Source: Thermoleophilia bacterium (GTDB lineage: Bacteria; Actinomycetota; Thermoleophilia; Miltoncostaeales; Miltoncostaeaceae). Taken from it: a stretch of DNA of 42,749 nucleotides. How positions within the stretch are numbered: position 1 is the first letter of the stretch; every line of letters begins with the position of its first letter. The DNA is taken from the NCBI GenBank assembly GCA_017882585.1, contig JADGPF010000066.1, positions 1 to 42,749 on the forward strand. The letters run 5' to 3'. Shown here one piece after another: positions 8,257 to 16,465 of the stretch. The position numbers and the translations under genes are program-made. Under the pieces are notes generated by a model that saw only the letters and a program-made list of their open reading frames with translations, did no database searches and had not been told where the DNA came from.

Positions 8257-8681
8257 CAACCAACGAGCATGACGATCATATGGACGACGTCGACGCGAAT
8301 TCCTCAGCCGAGGAATTCGCCGCAGCGTTTGTGCACCACCTCGGGCGCACCCCCGTGCGCGACCTGGTCATCCAGGCGATGGCGACCCTGGCCGACGCCG
8401 CCGGCATCAGGATGGGCCTTGGACCGGAAGGCGCGGAGGTCGCCGACCTTGCCCAGGCGCGCACGGCGGTGGAGATCCTGCGCGTGCTGGTCGCGGTGAC
8501 CGATCAGGAGCTGGGCCAAGCTGTCGCGCGTCCATTCCGCGAACCGTTAGCGCAACTGCAGCTGGCCTACGCCAAGATCGCCGAGGCCAATGCGGGGCCC
8601 GCTGCCGCTGCTGAGACGCCTCCGACCCAGCCGGATCCGGCCAGCCGCCTCTGGGTGCCGCCGGGAGGTCGCCCGGAGTGA
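8253..8681 (+). CDS. DUF1844 family protein
   Basis: A 142-residue acidic protein with no known biochemical role. Residues 30-115 resemble DUF1844: a helical core with LVIQAMATLADAAG, then DLAQARTAVEILRVL, then PLAQLQLAYAKI. The ends are low-complexity (Asp-rich at the N-terminus, Ala/Pro-rich at the C-terminus). The GTG at 8253 overlaps the previous stop (GTGA), and its own stop overlaps the mtnP GTG the same way, so the three genes are one translational unit. I assign the family from pattern memory, so the call is moderate. Confidence 0.62.
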   Translation: MTTNEHDDHMDDVDANSSAEEFAAAFVHHLGRTPVRDLVIQAMATLADAAGIRMGLGPEGAEVADLAQARTAVEILRVLVAVTDQELGQAVARPFREPLAQLQLAYAKIAEANAGPAAAAETPPTQPDPASRLWVPPGGRPE

Positions 8682-9475
8682 CACCGGCGACCGTCGGGAT
8701 CATCGGGGGCTCGGGCTTCTACGCGCTCTTGGATGACGCGGAGCTCGTCCAGATGGACACCCCGTACGGCCCGCCCTCGGCACCGGTCGCGCTGGGCCGG
8801 GTCTCGGGTGTCGCGGTCGCGTTTCTGCCGCGCCACGGCGTGGATCACCAGTTCCCGCCACACGCGATCAATTACCGCGCGAATCTGTGGGCGCTGCGGG
8901 AGGCCGGGGCGAGCTGGGTGATCGCCCCGTGCGCGTCGGGCAGCCTGCAGGCCGACGTGCACGTCGGTGATTTCGTGGTCTGCGACCAGTATGTCGACCG
9001 TACCTCCGGCCGGCGCGACACGTACTTCGACGGTCCCGAGGCGATCCATGTCTCCTCGGCGGAGCCGTTCTCCCCGGTGCTCCGGGAACTGTTGGTCCAG
9101 GGCTGCCGCGAGCTGTCGATCCCGGTCCACGATCGCGGCACGGTCGTCGTGGTCCAAGGTCCGCGCTTCTCGACCCGGGCCGAGAGCAGGTGGTTCGGGG
9201 CAATGGGGTGGGAGGTCATCAACATGACCGCATATCCCGAGGGTCACCTGGCACGGGAGTTGTGCCTGGGCTACGCGAACATCAGCCTGGTGACCGACTA
9301 CGACGTCGGGCTCGAGGGCATGCCCAACGTCCCCGCCGTCTCGGCCCAGGAGGTCGCTGCGGTCTTCACCCGCAACAACGCCCGGGTGCGGGAGTTGTTG
9401 TTCCACGTGATCCCGCGCATCCCGTCCGAGCCCGATCCGCACAGCGCGGGCGCACTCGAGGGTGCGCGCATCTAA
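8678..9475 (+). CDS. mtnP: S-methyl-5'-thioadenosine phosphorylase
   Basis: It splits methylthioadenosine with phosphate into adenine and 5-methylthioribose-1-phosphate, clearing a by-product of polyamine synthesis. The 265 residues carry the phosphate site GIIGGSGFY, the substrate-site stretch NMTAYPEGHLARELCLGYANISLVTDYD (split here by normal family variation), and PRFSTRAE. The NMTAYPE segment and VTDYDVG fit MTA phosphorylase rather than plain purine nucleoside phosphorylase, though inosine or MTI phosphorylases look similar. GTG start overlapping the DUF1844 stop. It is functionally linked to the adenosine-kinase-like gene at 12867. Confidence 0.9.
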   Translation: MTPATVGIIGGSGFYALLDDAELVQMDTPYGPPSAPVALGRVSGVAVAFLPRHGVDHQFPPHAINYRANLWALREAGASWVIAPCASGSLQADVHVGDFVVCDQYVDRTSGRRDTYFDGPEAIHVSSAEPFSPVLRELLVQGCRELSIPVHDRGTVVVVQGPRFSTRAESRWFGAMGWEVINMTAYPEGHLARELCLGYANISLVTDYDVGLEGMPNVPAVSAQEVAAVFTRNNARVRELLFHVIPRIPSEPDPHSAGALEGARI

Positions 9476-9521
9476 CCGGGCTCCAACCGCGCCGCTGGAG
9501 GCTGGGTCGCGCAGAGATGTC

Positions 9522-9536
9522 CCCGCAGTATGCGGG
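9522..9536 (+). terminator. Small hairpin downstream of mtnP
   Basis: CCCGCA-GTA-TGCGGG, a 6-bp stem with a 3-nt loop, lies 46 bp after the mtnP stop. The remainder of the 228-bp gap before hppA shows no gene; the only clear element is GGAGGA just before the hppA TTG. Confidence 0.3.
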
Positions 9537-9703
9537 AACTTCGTCCACGCCGTCCGCTGCGGTGTGGTAGAAACACCCCGGCTTTTTCACAGCCGCTGCG
9601 CGCTGAGCCCTGTTCCCCCGGACAGGTCCCCGCGCACGGCATCTCGTTCACGCAGGCCACGCGAGTGGGCCGTGGCCGCGCACATTGATCTCGGAGGACA
9701 CTC

Positions 9704-11815
9704 TTGGCCGGCTTTCTGTCGGACAACACGAAATGGCTCGCGGTCATTCTCGGTTTGGTCGCTGTGGCGTATGGGATAGGCCTCATCGCCTACCTGCTCA
9801 AGCAGCCCGCCGGCAACGAGCGCATGCAAGACATCGCGAAAGCGATCCAGGAAGGCGCGCAGGCCTACCTGACGCGTCAATACTCGATCATCGCCGCTGT
9901 CGCCGCGGTGATGTTCCTGTTGATCGGGTTCCTGGGCAGTGCCGTGACGTCCGACCTTCTGGGTTGGAAGCCGGCGATCGGGTTCCTGATCGGCGCAATC
10001 GCTTCCGGAGCGGCGGGCTTCATCGGCATGAACGTCTCGGTGCGGACCAACGTCCGAACCGCTGAGGCCGCCCGCAAGGGGCTCCCCCAGGCACTTAGTG
10101 TCGCGTTCAAGGGCGGCGCCGTAACGGGCCTGCTCGTGGTGGGTCTCGGACTCGTGGCCGTGTCGGGGTACTTCTGGATCCTCGGCGGCAAGGCCTCCGA
10201 CGTCGGCCCCCTCTTGGGCCTGGCGTTCGGCAGTTCCCTGATCAGCGTGTTCGCACGACTCGGCGGTGGCATCTTCACCAAGGGTGCCGACGTCGGTGCC
10301 GACCTCGTCGGCAAGGTCGAGGCGGGGATTCCGGAGGACGACCCGCGCAACCCGGCCGTGATCGCCGACAATGTCGGTGACAATGTCGGTGACTGCGCCG
10401 GCATGGCCGCGGACCTGTTCGAGACCTACGCGGTGACGACCGTCGCCGTGATGTTCCTCGGATCGCTCTTCTTCCAGCACACCAGCTGGGCCCACAGCCT
10501 TAACACGGTCCTGTTCCCGCTCGCGCTCGGCGGCGTGTCGATCATCTCGTCGATCATCGGCACCTGGTTCGTGCGCGTGGGCAAGGGCGGCTCGGTTACC
10601 GGCGCGCTCTACACGGGGCTGGGTGTCGCGGCGATACTGTCGGCGATCGGATTCCTGCCGGTCACCTATTGGATGCTGAACGGCATCAAGGCGGACTTCG
10701 GATACCAACACCTCGGCACGTGGATCGACTACTGGTGGTGCGCGCTGATCGGTCTGGGCGTGACGCTCGGGCTCGTGGCGATTACCGAGTACTTCACCGG
10801 GACCGTCTGGCGCCCGGTCAAAAGCATCGCCAAAGCCTCTGAGACGGGTCACGCCACCAACATCATCGAGGGGCTCGCGGTGTCGTTGAAGGCGACCGCC
10901 CTCCCGGTGATCGTCATCGTCGCCGGCATCGTCGGCTCGTATGAGCTCGGCGGGTACTACGGCATCGGCACCGCCGTCATGGCGATGCTGTCGCTGGCCG
11001 GCATCGTGGTCGCGCTTGACGCGTTCGGCCCCATCACCGACAACGCCGGTGGCATCGCCGAGATGGCGGAGCTTCCGGACAGCGTCCGGGCAATCACCGA
11101 CCCGCTGGACGCGGTCGGTAACACAACCAAAGCCGTCACCAAGGGCTACGCCATCGGCTCGGCCGGTCTGGCGGCGGTGGTGCTGTTCGTCAGCTACGTC
11201 GAGGAACTCAAGAACTCGTTCACCGGCGCCCATTTGGTCTTTACCGACCAGTTCCAGCTCAGTAACCCGTTCATTGTGGCGGGCCTGTTGATCGGCGGCA
11301 TGATGCCGTTCCTGTTCGCCGCCTTCGCCATGGAGGCCGTGGGCCGGGCCGGTGGCGCGGTCGTTGAAGAAGTCCGACGCCAGTTCCGGGAGCACCCGGG
11401 CATCATGGAGGGCACCGAGAAGCCGGACTATGCGCGCTGCGTGCGTCTGGTGACGGCTGCCGCCCAGAAGGAGATGCTCGTCCCCGCGCTGATCCCGATC
11501 GCGTTCCCGATCGTCGTGGCGTTCATCTTCGGCATCTCGAACGGCCGCGAGATGCTCGGTGGGCTGCTCTTGGGTGTGATCGTGACCGGCCTGTTCCTCG
11601 CGATCTCGATGACCTCGGGCGGTGGCGCTTGGGACAACGCCAAGAAGCTGATCGAGGACGGTGCGTACGGCGGCAAGGGATCCGAAGCCCACATGGCCTC
11701 GGTGACCGGTGACACCGTCGGTGACCCGTACAAGGACACCGCCGGTCCGGCCATCAACCCGATGATCAAGATCACGAACATCGTCGCGATCCTGCTCATT
11801 CCGTTCCTGCACTAA
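9704..11815 (+). CDS. hppA: Membrane-bound H+-translocating pyrophosphatase, K+-independent type
   Basis: An integral membrane pump that hydrolyses pyrophosphate and moves protons out of the cytoplasm, storing energy from biosynthetic PPi. The 703 residues form the usual ~16 membrane helices. The PPi-site segments [37 protein letters not shown] and the C-terminal [18 protein letters not shown] are all present. [10 protein letters not shown] has Lys476 and Thr479, the pair that marks the K+-independent subfamily (K+-dependent enzymes carry Ala and Gly there). The TTG start is supported by GGAGGA just upstream. The gene stands alone and ends in a strong hairpin. H+ rather than Na+ transport follows from the K+-independent class. 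Confidence 0.97.
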   Translation: MAGFLSDNTKWLAVILGLVAVAYGIGLIAYLLKQPAGNERMQDIAKAIQEGAQAYLTRQYSIIAAVAAVMFLLIGFLGSAVTSDLLGWKPAIGFLIGAIASGAAGFIGMNVSVRTNVRTAEAARKGLPQALSVAFKGGAVTGLLVVGLGLVAVSGYFWILGGKASDVGPLLGLAFGSSLISVFARLGGGIFTKGADVGADLVGKVEAGIPEDDPRNPAVIADNVGDNVGDCAGMAADLFETYAVTTVAVMFLGSLFFQHTSWAHSLNTVLFPLALGGVSIISSIIGTWFVRVGKGGSVTGALYTGLGVAAILSAIGFLPVTYWMLNGIKADFGYQHLGTWIDYWWCALIGLGVTLGLVAITEYFTGTVWRPVKSIAKASETGHATNIIEGLAVSLKATALPVIVIVAGIVGSYELGGYYGIGTAVMAMLSLAGIVVALDAFGPITDNAGGIAEMAELPDSVRAITDPLDAVGNTTKAVTKGYAIGSAGLAAVVLFVSYVEELKNSFTGAHLVFTDQFQLSNPFIVAGLLIGGMMPFLFAAFAMEAVGRAGGAVVEEVRRQFREHPGIMEGTEKPDYARCVRLVTAAAQKEMLVPALIPIAFPIVVAFIFGISNGREMLGGLLLGVIVTGLFLAISMTSGGGAWDNAKKLIEDGAYGGKGSEAHMASVTGDTVGDPYKDTAGPAINPMIKITNIVAILLIPFLH

Positions 11816-11816
11816 A

Positions 11817-11876
11817 GGGAGGCGCACATTGCCGGCGGCGCGCCAGTCTGGGCGCCGCCGGCAATGTGCGCCTCCC
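11817..11876 (+). terminator. Perfect 25-bp hairpin after hppA
   Basis: Two 25-nt arms (11817-11841 and 11852-11876) are exactly complementary around a 10-nt loop that can itself pair CCA with TGG. It begins one base after the hppA stop. No T-tract follows, and the -10 of the next gene lies 8 bp beyond it, so it may insulate that promoter from hppA read-through. Confidence 0.75.
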
Positions 11877-11883
11877 GGGTTGC

Positions 11884-11889
11884 TAGGCT
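11884..11889 (+). promoter_or_regulatory. Predicted extended -10 (TGC-TAGGCT), leaderless
   Basis: TAGGCT preceded by TGC ends 7 nt before the ATG at 11897. Placed directly after the hppA hairpin. Confidence 0.5.
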
Positions 11890-11896
11890 CGTCGGA

Positions 11897-12352
11897 ATGA
11901 CTGCAACTGACGCACCTTCATCCCGGCTTCCGCGCAAACCCAACGCGCCGAAACCCGGCCCCGACGAAGCCATCCGCAAGCGGTCCGGAGCCGATCTTCA
12001 GAACGGCTGGTTGGCACGGCACGGGACCTTTACGTTGACCGACACTCGCATCGTGTTCGTCCCGACGCCGCTCGACACCGGCTTGGGCGCCAAGCGACGC
12101 GAGATCATGCTCACCGACGTGCGCGCGATCGAGCGGTTCCCGCGCAACCCGAACGACAGTCCGCGCGGCGGCCGCCGTCCCCGGCTACTGCTGCACACCG
12201 ACGAGTGCATCTACGAGTTCATGCTTCCCGACCTGGACTCGTGGATCGATGCGCTCGAGAAGATGTTCGTGATGCGCAGCAAGCGCGGCCTGGGCGATCC
12301 TCCCCAGGTGCTGCGCGAGGGCGTCGAGAACTTCATGTTGGCGGAGGACTAG
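11897..12352 (+). CDS. GRAM/PH-like domain protein of unknown function
   Basis: A 151-residue protein. After a Pro/Lys-rich N-terminal tail (about 35 residues) comes a beta-rich region, GWLARHGTFTLTDTRIVF, a loop, a basic strand, RPRLLLHTDE, and a closing helix, DLDSWIDALEKMF. That order of strands with a C-terminal helix resembles a GRAM or PH fold, which often binds lipids or peptides at membranes. No catalytic motif or signal peptide is seen. The ATG at 11897 is chosen because of the TAGGCT box 7 nt upstream; an in-frame ATG at 11864 lies inside the hppA hairpin and is rejected. Function unknown. Confidence 0.72.
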   Translation: MTATDAPSSRLPRKPNAPKPGPDEAIRKRSGADLQNGWLARHGTFTLTDTRIVFVPTPLDTGLGAKRREIMLTDVRAIERFPRNPNDSPRGGRRPRLLLHTDECIYEFMLPDLDSWIDALEKMFVMRSKRGLGDPPQVLREGVENFMLAED

Positions 12353-12406
12353 GAAGCGCAAAGCGCGTTTTGCCGGGCGGTCGGGTAAACTGCCACAAAT
12401 GCCGGG

Positions 12407-12412
12407 TACATT
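12407..12412 (+). promoter_or_regulatory. Predicted -10 box (TACATT) of the Rrf2-pfkB-cysK operon
   Basis: TACATT ends 9 nt before the ATG at 12422 with no ribosome-binding site between. The upstream stretch 12353-12406 is unusually AT-rich for this window (TAAACT, ACAAAT), which may include an operator for the Rrf2 protein itself. Confidence 0.45.
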
Positions 12413-12421
12413 CTCCGTTTT

Positions 12422-12841
12422 ATGTCCTCGATAATCGCGATCAGCGATAAGAGCCGGTCCGCGATCGTGGCGTTGACCGAACTGGCCGGGCGCGGCGACC
12501 GGGGACCGGTACCCATCGTGGAGATCTCCGAGGCGCGCGACATTCCCCTGCACGTCCTCGAGCAGCTGTTCTCGGCACTCCGGCGGGCCGGCATCCTCGC
12601 GAGCCAGCGCGGCGTCAAGGGCGGGTATTCGTTCCTGCGCCCGCCGGGCGCGGTGACGCTGCTCGAGGTGGTCGAGACCGTTGACGGACGCTTGGCTCCC
12701 GGCGGCACCGCGACCTCCGGCGTCGATGCCGTGTGGCACCAGGCACGCCAGCTGCTCGTCGGACTCTTGGGCGATCTGACGATCACGGACATGGTCGACG
12801 AAGAATCGCGCATGTCCGAGGCCCCGATGTTCTATATCTAG
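12422..12841 (+). CDS. Rrf2-family regulator, CymR-like (no cysteines, ends in MFYI)
   Basis: A 139-residue winged-helix protein. The N-terminal SRSAIVALTELA, the recognition region PLHVLEQLFSALRRAGIL and the wing RGVKGGYSF are typical Rrf2. It contains no cysteine at all, so it cannot hold the Fe-S cluster of IscR or NsrR. The last residues, EAPMFYI, match the C-terminus I recall for Bacillus CymR, which represses cysteine genes only when bound to CysK. It is followed after 25 bp by a PfkB kinase and then cysK, apparently in one operon. I infer a cysteine-metabolism regulator that docks its C-terminal Ile into CysK. The Rrf2 family call is firm; the CymR role is inference. Confidence 0.88.
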   Translation: MSSIIAISDKSRSAIVALTELAGRGDRGPVPIVEISEARDIPLHVLEQLFSALRRAGILASQRGVKGGYSFLRPPGAVTLLEVVETVDGRLAPGGTATSGVDAVWHQARQLLVGLLGDLTITDMVDEESRMSEAPMFYI

Positions 12842-12866
12842 CGCGAACCCGGGGGAGGGATCGGTC

Positions 12867-13871
12867 ATGAATCATCCTGCACAGTTCGACATCGTCGGCA
12901 TTGGCAATGCCATCGTTGACGTACTCGCCCATGCCGACGAGGGGTTCATTGAAGCCCACGGCATGCAGAAGGGCTCGATGACGCTCGTCGACGAGCGAAT
13001 CGCGGAGACCCTGTACCGGGAGATGGGGCCTGCGGTGGAGATGTCCGGCGGGTCGTGTGCGAATACGATCGCCGCCGCGGCGTCGCTCGGCATTCGCGTG
13101 GCGTTCATCGGCAAGGTGGCAGACGACCAGCTCGGGCGGATCTTCACGCACGACCTCACCAGCGCAGGCGTGCATTTCGACACGCCGGCGGCAGCCGACG
13201 GGCCCTCGACCGCACGCTGCCTGGTGTTCGTGACTCCCGATGCTCAGCGCACGATGGCCACGTATCTCGGCGCCAGCGTGGAACTGGGCCCGGATGACAT
13301 CGACACCGACCTGGTGGCCACGGCGCAGTACGTGTACCTCGAGGGCTACCTCTGGGATCCGCCGGAAGCCAAACAAGCGCTCCGCGAGGCGATCGCCGCG
13401 GCCCACCAGGCCGGGCGCAAGGTCGCGATGACTCTGTCGGACCCGTTTTGCGTCGCCCGGCACCGATCCGAGTTCCTGGAGCTCGTGGCGGGTCCGATCG
13501 ACGTGCTGTTCGCCAACCAGCTCGAGGCGGAGTCCCTTGTCGAGGTGGGCGATGTGTGGGCGGCGGTCGAGGTGCTCCAGGGCCAAGCCGAGCTCGTGGT
13601 CATCACGCGCGGCGACCAGGGGTCGCTGGTGGTGACCCCGGAGGCGGTCTTCGAGGTCCCCCCGGTGCGCGTCCCGGAAGTCGTCGACAGCACGGGCGCG
13701 GGCGACCTGTATGCGGCCGGGTTTCTGTTCGGCCTGACCCAAGGATGGGATTTCGTGCACTGCGCGCAGGCAGGGGCCGCTGCGGCGGCAGAGGTGATCA
13801 GCCATTTTGGTGCGCGGCCCGAGCGTGACCTCGGGGAACTCGTGCGCATCGCAATCCGCGAGGAGGTCTGA
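12867..13871 (+). CDS. PfkB-family kinase, probable adenosine kinase
   Basis: A ribokinase-fold sugar or nucleoside kinase of 334 residues. [15 protein letters not shown] (about 55-69) is the substrate-side glycine motif, and [17 protein letters not shown] carries the catalytic Asp and anion hole. This form of the second motif, and GNAIVDVLA near the start, resemble bacterial adenosine kinases. That would phosphorylate adenosine to AMP, for example after S-adenosylhomocysteine hydrolysis. GGGAGGG lies upstream of the ATG. It sits between the CymR-like regulator and cysK (2 bp before cysK), which fits sulfur-linked adenosine recycling. Other PfkB substrates are possible. Confidence 0.85.
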   Translation: MNHPAQFDIVGIGNAIVDVLAHADEGFIEAHGMQKGSMTLVDERIAETLYREMGPAVEMSGGSCANTIAAAASLGIRVAFIGKVADDQLGRIFTHDLTSAGVHFDTPAAADGPSTARCLVFVTPDAQRTMATYLGASVELGPDDIDTDLVATAQYVYLEGYLWDPPEAKQALREAIAAAHQAGRKVAMTLSDPFCVARHRSEFLELVAGPIDVLFANQLEAESLVEVGDVWAAVEVLQGQAELVVITRGDQGSLVVTPEAVFEVPPVRVPEVVDSTGAGDLYAAGFLFGLTQGWDFVHCAQAGAAAAAEVISHFGARPERDLGELVRIAIREEV

Positions 13872-13873
13872 GA

Positions 13874-14830
13874 ATGAGCGCCACGACCAGCAATCCGGGT
13901 ACCGCTCGGATTGCCGATTCGATCACCGATCTGATCGGCCGCACGCCGCTCGTGCGGCTGCGTGTCGGCGAAGGCTCCGGGGCGACGATTCTCGGCAAGC
14001 TCGAGTCCTTCAATCCGGCAGGGAGCGTCAAGGACCGGATCGGCCTGGCGATGATCGAGGCCGCGGAGCGCGACGGGACCATCTCGCCCGGTAAGAGCGT
14101 GCTCATCGAGCCCACGAGCGGCAACACCGGCATTGCCCTGGCGTTCGTCGCTGCGGCAAAGGGGTATCGCTGCATTCTGACCATGCCGGAGACGATGAGC
14201 CTCGAGCGGCGCGCGCTGCTGGCGGCCTACGGGGCTGAGCTCGTGCTCACACCGGGTCCGGAGGGTATGCGCGGGGCCATCGCCCGCGCCGAGGAGCTGG
14301 CGCGCACCACCCCGGACAGCTTCCTGCCGCAGCAGTTCCAGAACGCTGCCAACCCCGAGATCCACCGCCTGACCACCGCGCGCGAGATCTGGGAGGACAC
14401 CGGCGGAGAGGTCGACGTCCTGGTGGCCGGGGTCGGGACGGGCGGGAGCATCACCGGCATCGGCGAGGTGCTGCGCGAGCTGCGCCCCGGATTTCACAGC
14501 GTCGCCGTCGAGCCGACGGACTCGCCGGTCCTGTCCGGAGGCCAGCCGGGGCCCCACAAGATCCAGGGCATCGGTGCGGGTTTCGTCCCGGGGGTGCTCA
14601 ACACCGAGGTCTATGACGAGGTCATCACCTGCCGGGTCGAGGACGCCTATGAAACCTCGCGTCAGCTCGCCCGGAGTGAGGGCATCCTCGTCGGTATCTC
14701 ATCCGGCGCCAACGTGTGGGCGGCACTCCAGGTCGCCCAGCGCCCCGAGAACGCCGGCAAGGTGATTGTCACGATCCTGTGCGACACCGGCGAACGGTAC
14801 CTGTCGACGCCGCTTTTCGGCGAGGGTTAG
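13874..14830 (+). CDS. cysK: Cysteine synthase A (O-acetylserine sulfhydrylase) CysK
   Basis: A PLP enzyme that makes cysteine from O-acetylserine and sulfide. The 318 residues contain the PLP lysine in [11 protein letters not shown], the substrate loop PTSGNTG, the phosphate-binding GTGGSITG and the GISSGAN segment. These are standard CysK; the length is normal. GAGGAGG precedes the ATG by 7 nt. It is the last gene of the Rrf2-pfkB-cysK unit and converges on the GNAT gene across an 11-bp hairpin. The active-site cleft of this family accepts C-terminal isoleucines of partner proteins, which matters for the MFYI tail of the upstream regulator. Confidence 0.96.
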   Translation: MSATTSNPGTARIADSITDLIGRTPLVRLRVGEGSGATILGKLESFNPAGSVKDRIGLAMIEAAERDGTISPGKSVLIEPTSGNTGIALAFVAAAKGYRCILTMPETMSLERRALLAAYGAELVLTPGPEGMRGAIARAEELARTTPDSFLPQQFQNAANPEIHRLTTAREIWEDTGGEVDVLVAGVGTGGSITGIGEVLRELRPGFHSVAVEPTDSPVLSGGQPGPHKIQGIGAGFVPGVLNTEVYDEVITCRVEDAYETSRQLARSEGILVGISSGANVWAALQVAQRPENAGKVIVTILCDTGERYLSTPLFGEG

Positions 14831-14838
14831 CGGTCTCG

Positions 14839-14863
14839 GTGGCGCCGGCCTCGCCGGCGCCAC
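14839..14863. terminator. Bidirectional hairpin between cysK and the GNAT gene
   Basis: An 11-bp perfect stem (14839-14849 with 14853-14863) and a CTC loop fill the 33-bp space between the two convergent stops. No T-tract on either side. Confidence 0.6.
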
Positions 14864-15568
14864 TCAGGCGGTCTGCGGGCGGTGGATCATCAGGACCCGC
14901 CGCCCGCGCGCCTGGAACCCGATGCGCCCAAGGAACGGGCCGGCCGGCGTGCCGTCCTGGGCAAATGCGAGCAGATGGGTGCCGTTCGCCGCGACGACAT
15001 CGCGGGCTACGCCGGCCATCAGCAGGCGGCCGATGCCCGTGCGCCGTTCCGCGGGGACCACACCGAACCAGTCGACGACCCCGTCGGGCAAGTCCGCGTG
15101 GGCGAACCCGACCAGTCGGCCCTCGGGGGTCCGAGCGATCCGGAAACTGCCTTGGCCGGCGCCCCACTCGTATCCCGACGGGCTTCCAAGCTCGGCAAGT
15201 GCCGCAAGCCCCTGCATCGCCTCGGCCTCGGCGGCGGCAAAGGCCGGCGCCCACGCATTGTCGTAGGTGACCATTTCGATGCCGGGGACGCGGGGCGCGG
15301 TGAGGCCCTCCGCGGTGCGCGCATACAGGGCTCCGCGCGCGTACTCGGTAAAGCCGCGCGCCGCGAGGATTTCCAGAAGCTCGGTCTCGCCAGCGTTGAC
15401 CTCGACGTCCCATGGCGGCTCGGGCAGCTGGGCGATCAGGGCGTCGAGTGCGGCGGTATCACGGGCTTGCAGTCCTTCGAGACGGACCGCCAGCGCGGTG
15501 GGCGATGGACGCAATCGGCACGTTGCCCCGGGGGCGGTCACGGCCGGACCCAAAGGAGGAGTTCCCAT
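14864..15568 (-). CDS. GNAT-family N-acetyltransferase
   Basis: A 234-residue protein whose C-terminal half is a GNAT domain: [19 protein letters not shown] holds the acetyl-CoA loop (RRTGIG), followed by a beta-alpha unit, [20 protein letters not shown]. The N-terminal half is weakly GNAT-like, so this may be a tandem or double-domain member. The substrate is unknown. The ATG at 15568 is 6 nt downstream of TAGGCT on the minus strand. It is transcribed divergently from cysE with only 23 bp between the two start codons. An O-acetylserine or cysteine link is suggested only by position. Confidence 0.82.
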   Translation of the reverse strand: MGTPPLGPAVTAPGATCRLRPSPTALAVRLEGLQARDTAALDALIAQLPEPPWDVEVNAGETELLEILAARGFTEYARGALYARTAEGLTAPRVPGIEMVTYDNAWAPAFAAAEAEAMQGLAALAELGSPSGYEWGAGQGSFRIARTPEGRLVGFAHADLPDGVVDWFGVVPAERRTGIGRLLMAGVARDVVAANGTHLLAFAQDGTPAGPFLGRIGFQARGRRVLMIHRPQTA

Positions 15569-15574
15569 ACAAAG

Positions 15575-15584
15575 AGCCTATACT
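15575..15584. promoter_or_regulatory. Overlapping divergent -10 boxes for the GNAT gene and cysE
   Basis: On the minus strand TAGGCT (15575-15580) ends 6 nt before the GNAT ATG. On the plus strand TATACT (15579-15584) ends 7 nt before the cysE ATG. The two boxes share two base pairs, so both genes appear leaderless and both promoters cannot easily be open at once. Confidence 0.55.
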
Positions 15585-15591
15585 CACCATC

Positions 15592-16383
15592 ATGGTCGCC
15601 AAGAGGCGCGGCAGGTCTTCTCAGAGCTACGGACGCTTCTCCGCCGCGCTGGCCACCCTGCGCGACGACCTGCGGGCCGCTCGGGAGCGCGACCCGGCCG
15701 CGCATTCCACCAGTGAAATCCTGCTGTACCAGGGCCTGCATGCCGTGTGGATGCACCGAGGCGCGCACGCGCTCTACGTGCGGGGGCACCGGTTCTCGTC
15801 ACGGCTGATCTCGCAGATCTCCCGCTTCTTGACCGGGATCGAGATCCATCCCGGGGCGCGCATCGGACGCGGGCTATTCATCGATCACGGCATGGGCGTC
15901 GTCATCGGCGAGACGACCGAGATTGGCGACGACGTCACGGTGTACCAGGGCGTCACGTTGGGCGGCACGGGCAAGCAGGGCGGAAAGCGGCACCCGACCG
16001 TGGGCAACCGAGTGATCGTCGGCACGGGCGCGCAGGTGCTCGGTCCACTGGTCATCGGCGACGACGCCAAGATCGGTGCTGGGGCGATCGTGATTCGCGA
16101 CGTTCCACCCGACACGACCGTTGTCGGCAACCCCGGACGCCCGGTCATCATCTCCGGCAAGCGCGTCGCGGGACCGGAACTCGAGCACACGCGGCTGCCT
16201 GACCCCGTGGCCGAATCGCTCGAGACCCTCACCCGCCGCGTCACCGAACTCGAACATCAGCTGGGATCAAGCCAGGGCGGCCCGGAGGACGCGCCCAGGC
16301 GCGCCGACGCCAATGGCAACAGGCCGACCAATACGGCACCCCACCGCGAAGGTCCTGAGGTCCGCGCACCACGCGAAGGGTAG
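15592..16383 (+). CDS. cysE: Serine O-acetyltransferase CysE
   Basis: It makes O-acetylserine from serine and acetyl-CoA, feeding CysK. The N-terminal helical part (to about residue 75) includes [16 protein letters not shown], followed by left-handed beta-helix hexapeptides with the catalytic segment [17 protein letters not shown] and [15 protein letters not shown]. The start at 15592 follows TATACT by 7 nt; the longer open frame upstream lies antisense to the GNAT gene. After the beta-helix a predicted helix ([13 protein letters not shown]) and about 40 polar residues end in PREG. The C-terminal isoleucine that lets CysE bind CysK in other bacteria is missing. Confidence 0.94.
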   Translation: MVAKRRGRSSQSYGRFSAALATLRDDLRAARERDPAAHSTSEILLYQGLHAVWMHRGAHALYVRGHRFSSRLISQISRFLTGIEIHPGARIGRGLFIDHGMGVVIGETTEIGDDVTVYQGVTLGGTGKQGGKRHPTVGNRVIVGTGAQVLGPLVIGDDAKIGAGAIVIRDVPPDTTVVGNPGRPVIISGKRVAGPELEHTRLPDPVAESLETLTRRVTELEHQLGSSQGGPEDAPRRADANGNRPTNTAPHREGPEVRAPREG

Positions 16384-16407
16384 CGCCGGTCACGACCCAG
16401 GCTGGGC

Positions 16408-16423
16408 CGGCCGATGTCGGCCG
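16408..16423 (+). terminator. Short hairpin after cysE
   Basis: CGGCCGA-TG-TCGGCCG, a 7-bp stem, lies 24 bp after the cysE stop. A run of eight G follows before the uvrD promoter. Weak terminator candidate. Confidence 0.35.
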
Positions 16424-16450
16424 ACTGCGTGCGGGGGGGGACGCGCCCGC

Positions 16451-16456
16451 TAGGAT
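16451..16456 (+). promoter_or_regulatory. Predicted -10 box (TAGGAT) of the helicase gene
   Basis: TAGGAT ends 9 nt before the TTG at 16466 and supports that start; there is no ribosome-binding site. Confidence 0.45.
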
Positions 16457-16465
16457 CCGTATGCG

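Noticed and set aside
9587-11827. A 746-codon open frame antisense to hppA
   Set aside because: It mirrors a well-conserved membrane pyrophosphatase. The predicted protein is His/Asp/Arg-rich and unlike any family; it results from the GC-rich codon pattern of hppA.
11864-11896. Earlier ATG for the GRAM-like protein
   Set aside because: It lies within the hppA hairpin and upstream of the predicted -10 box.
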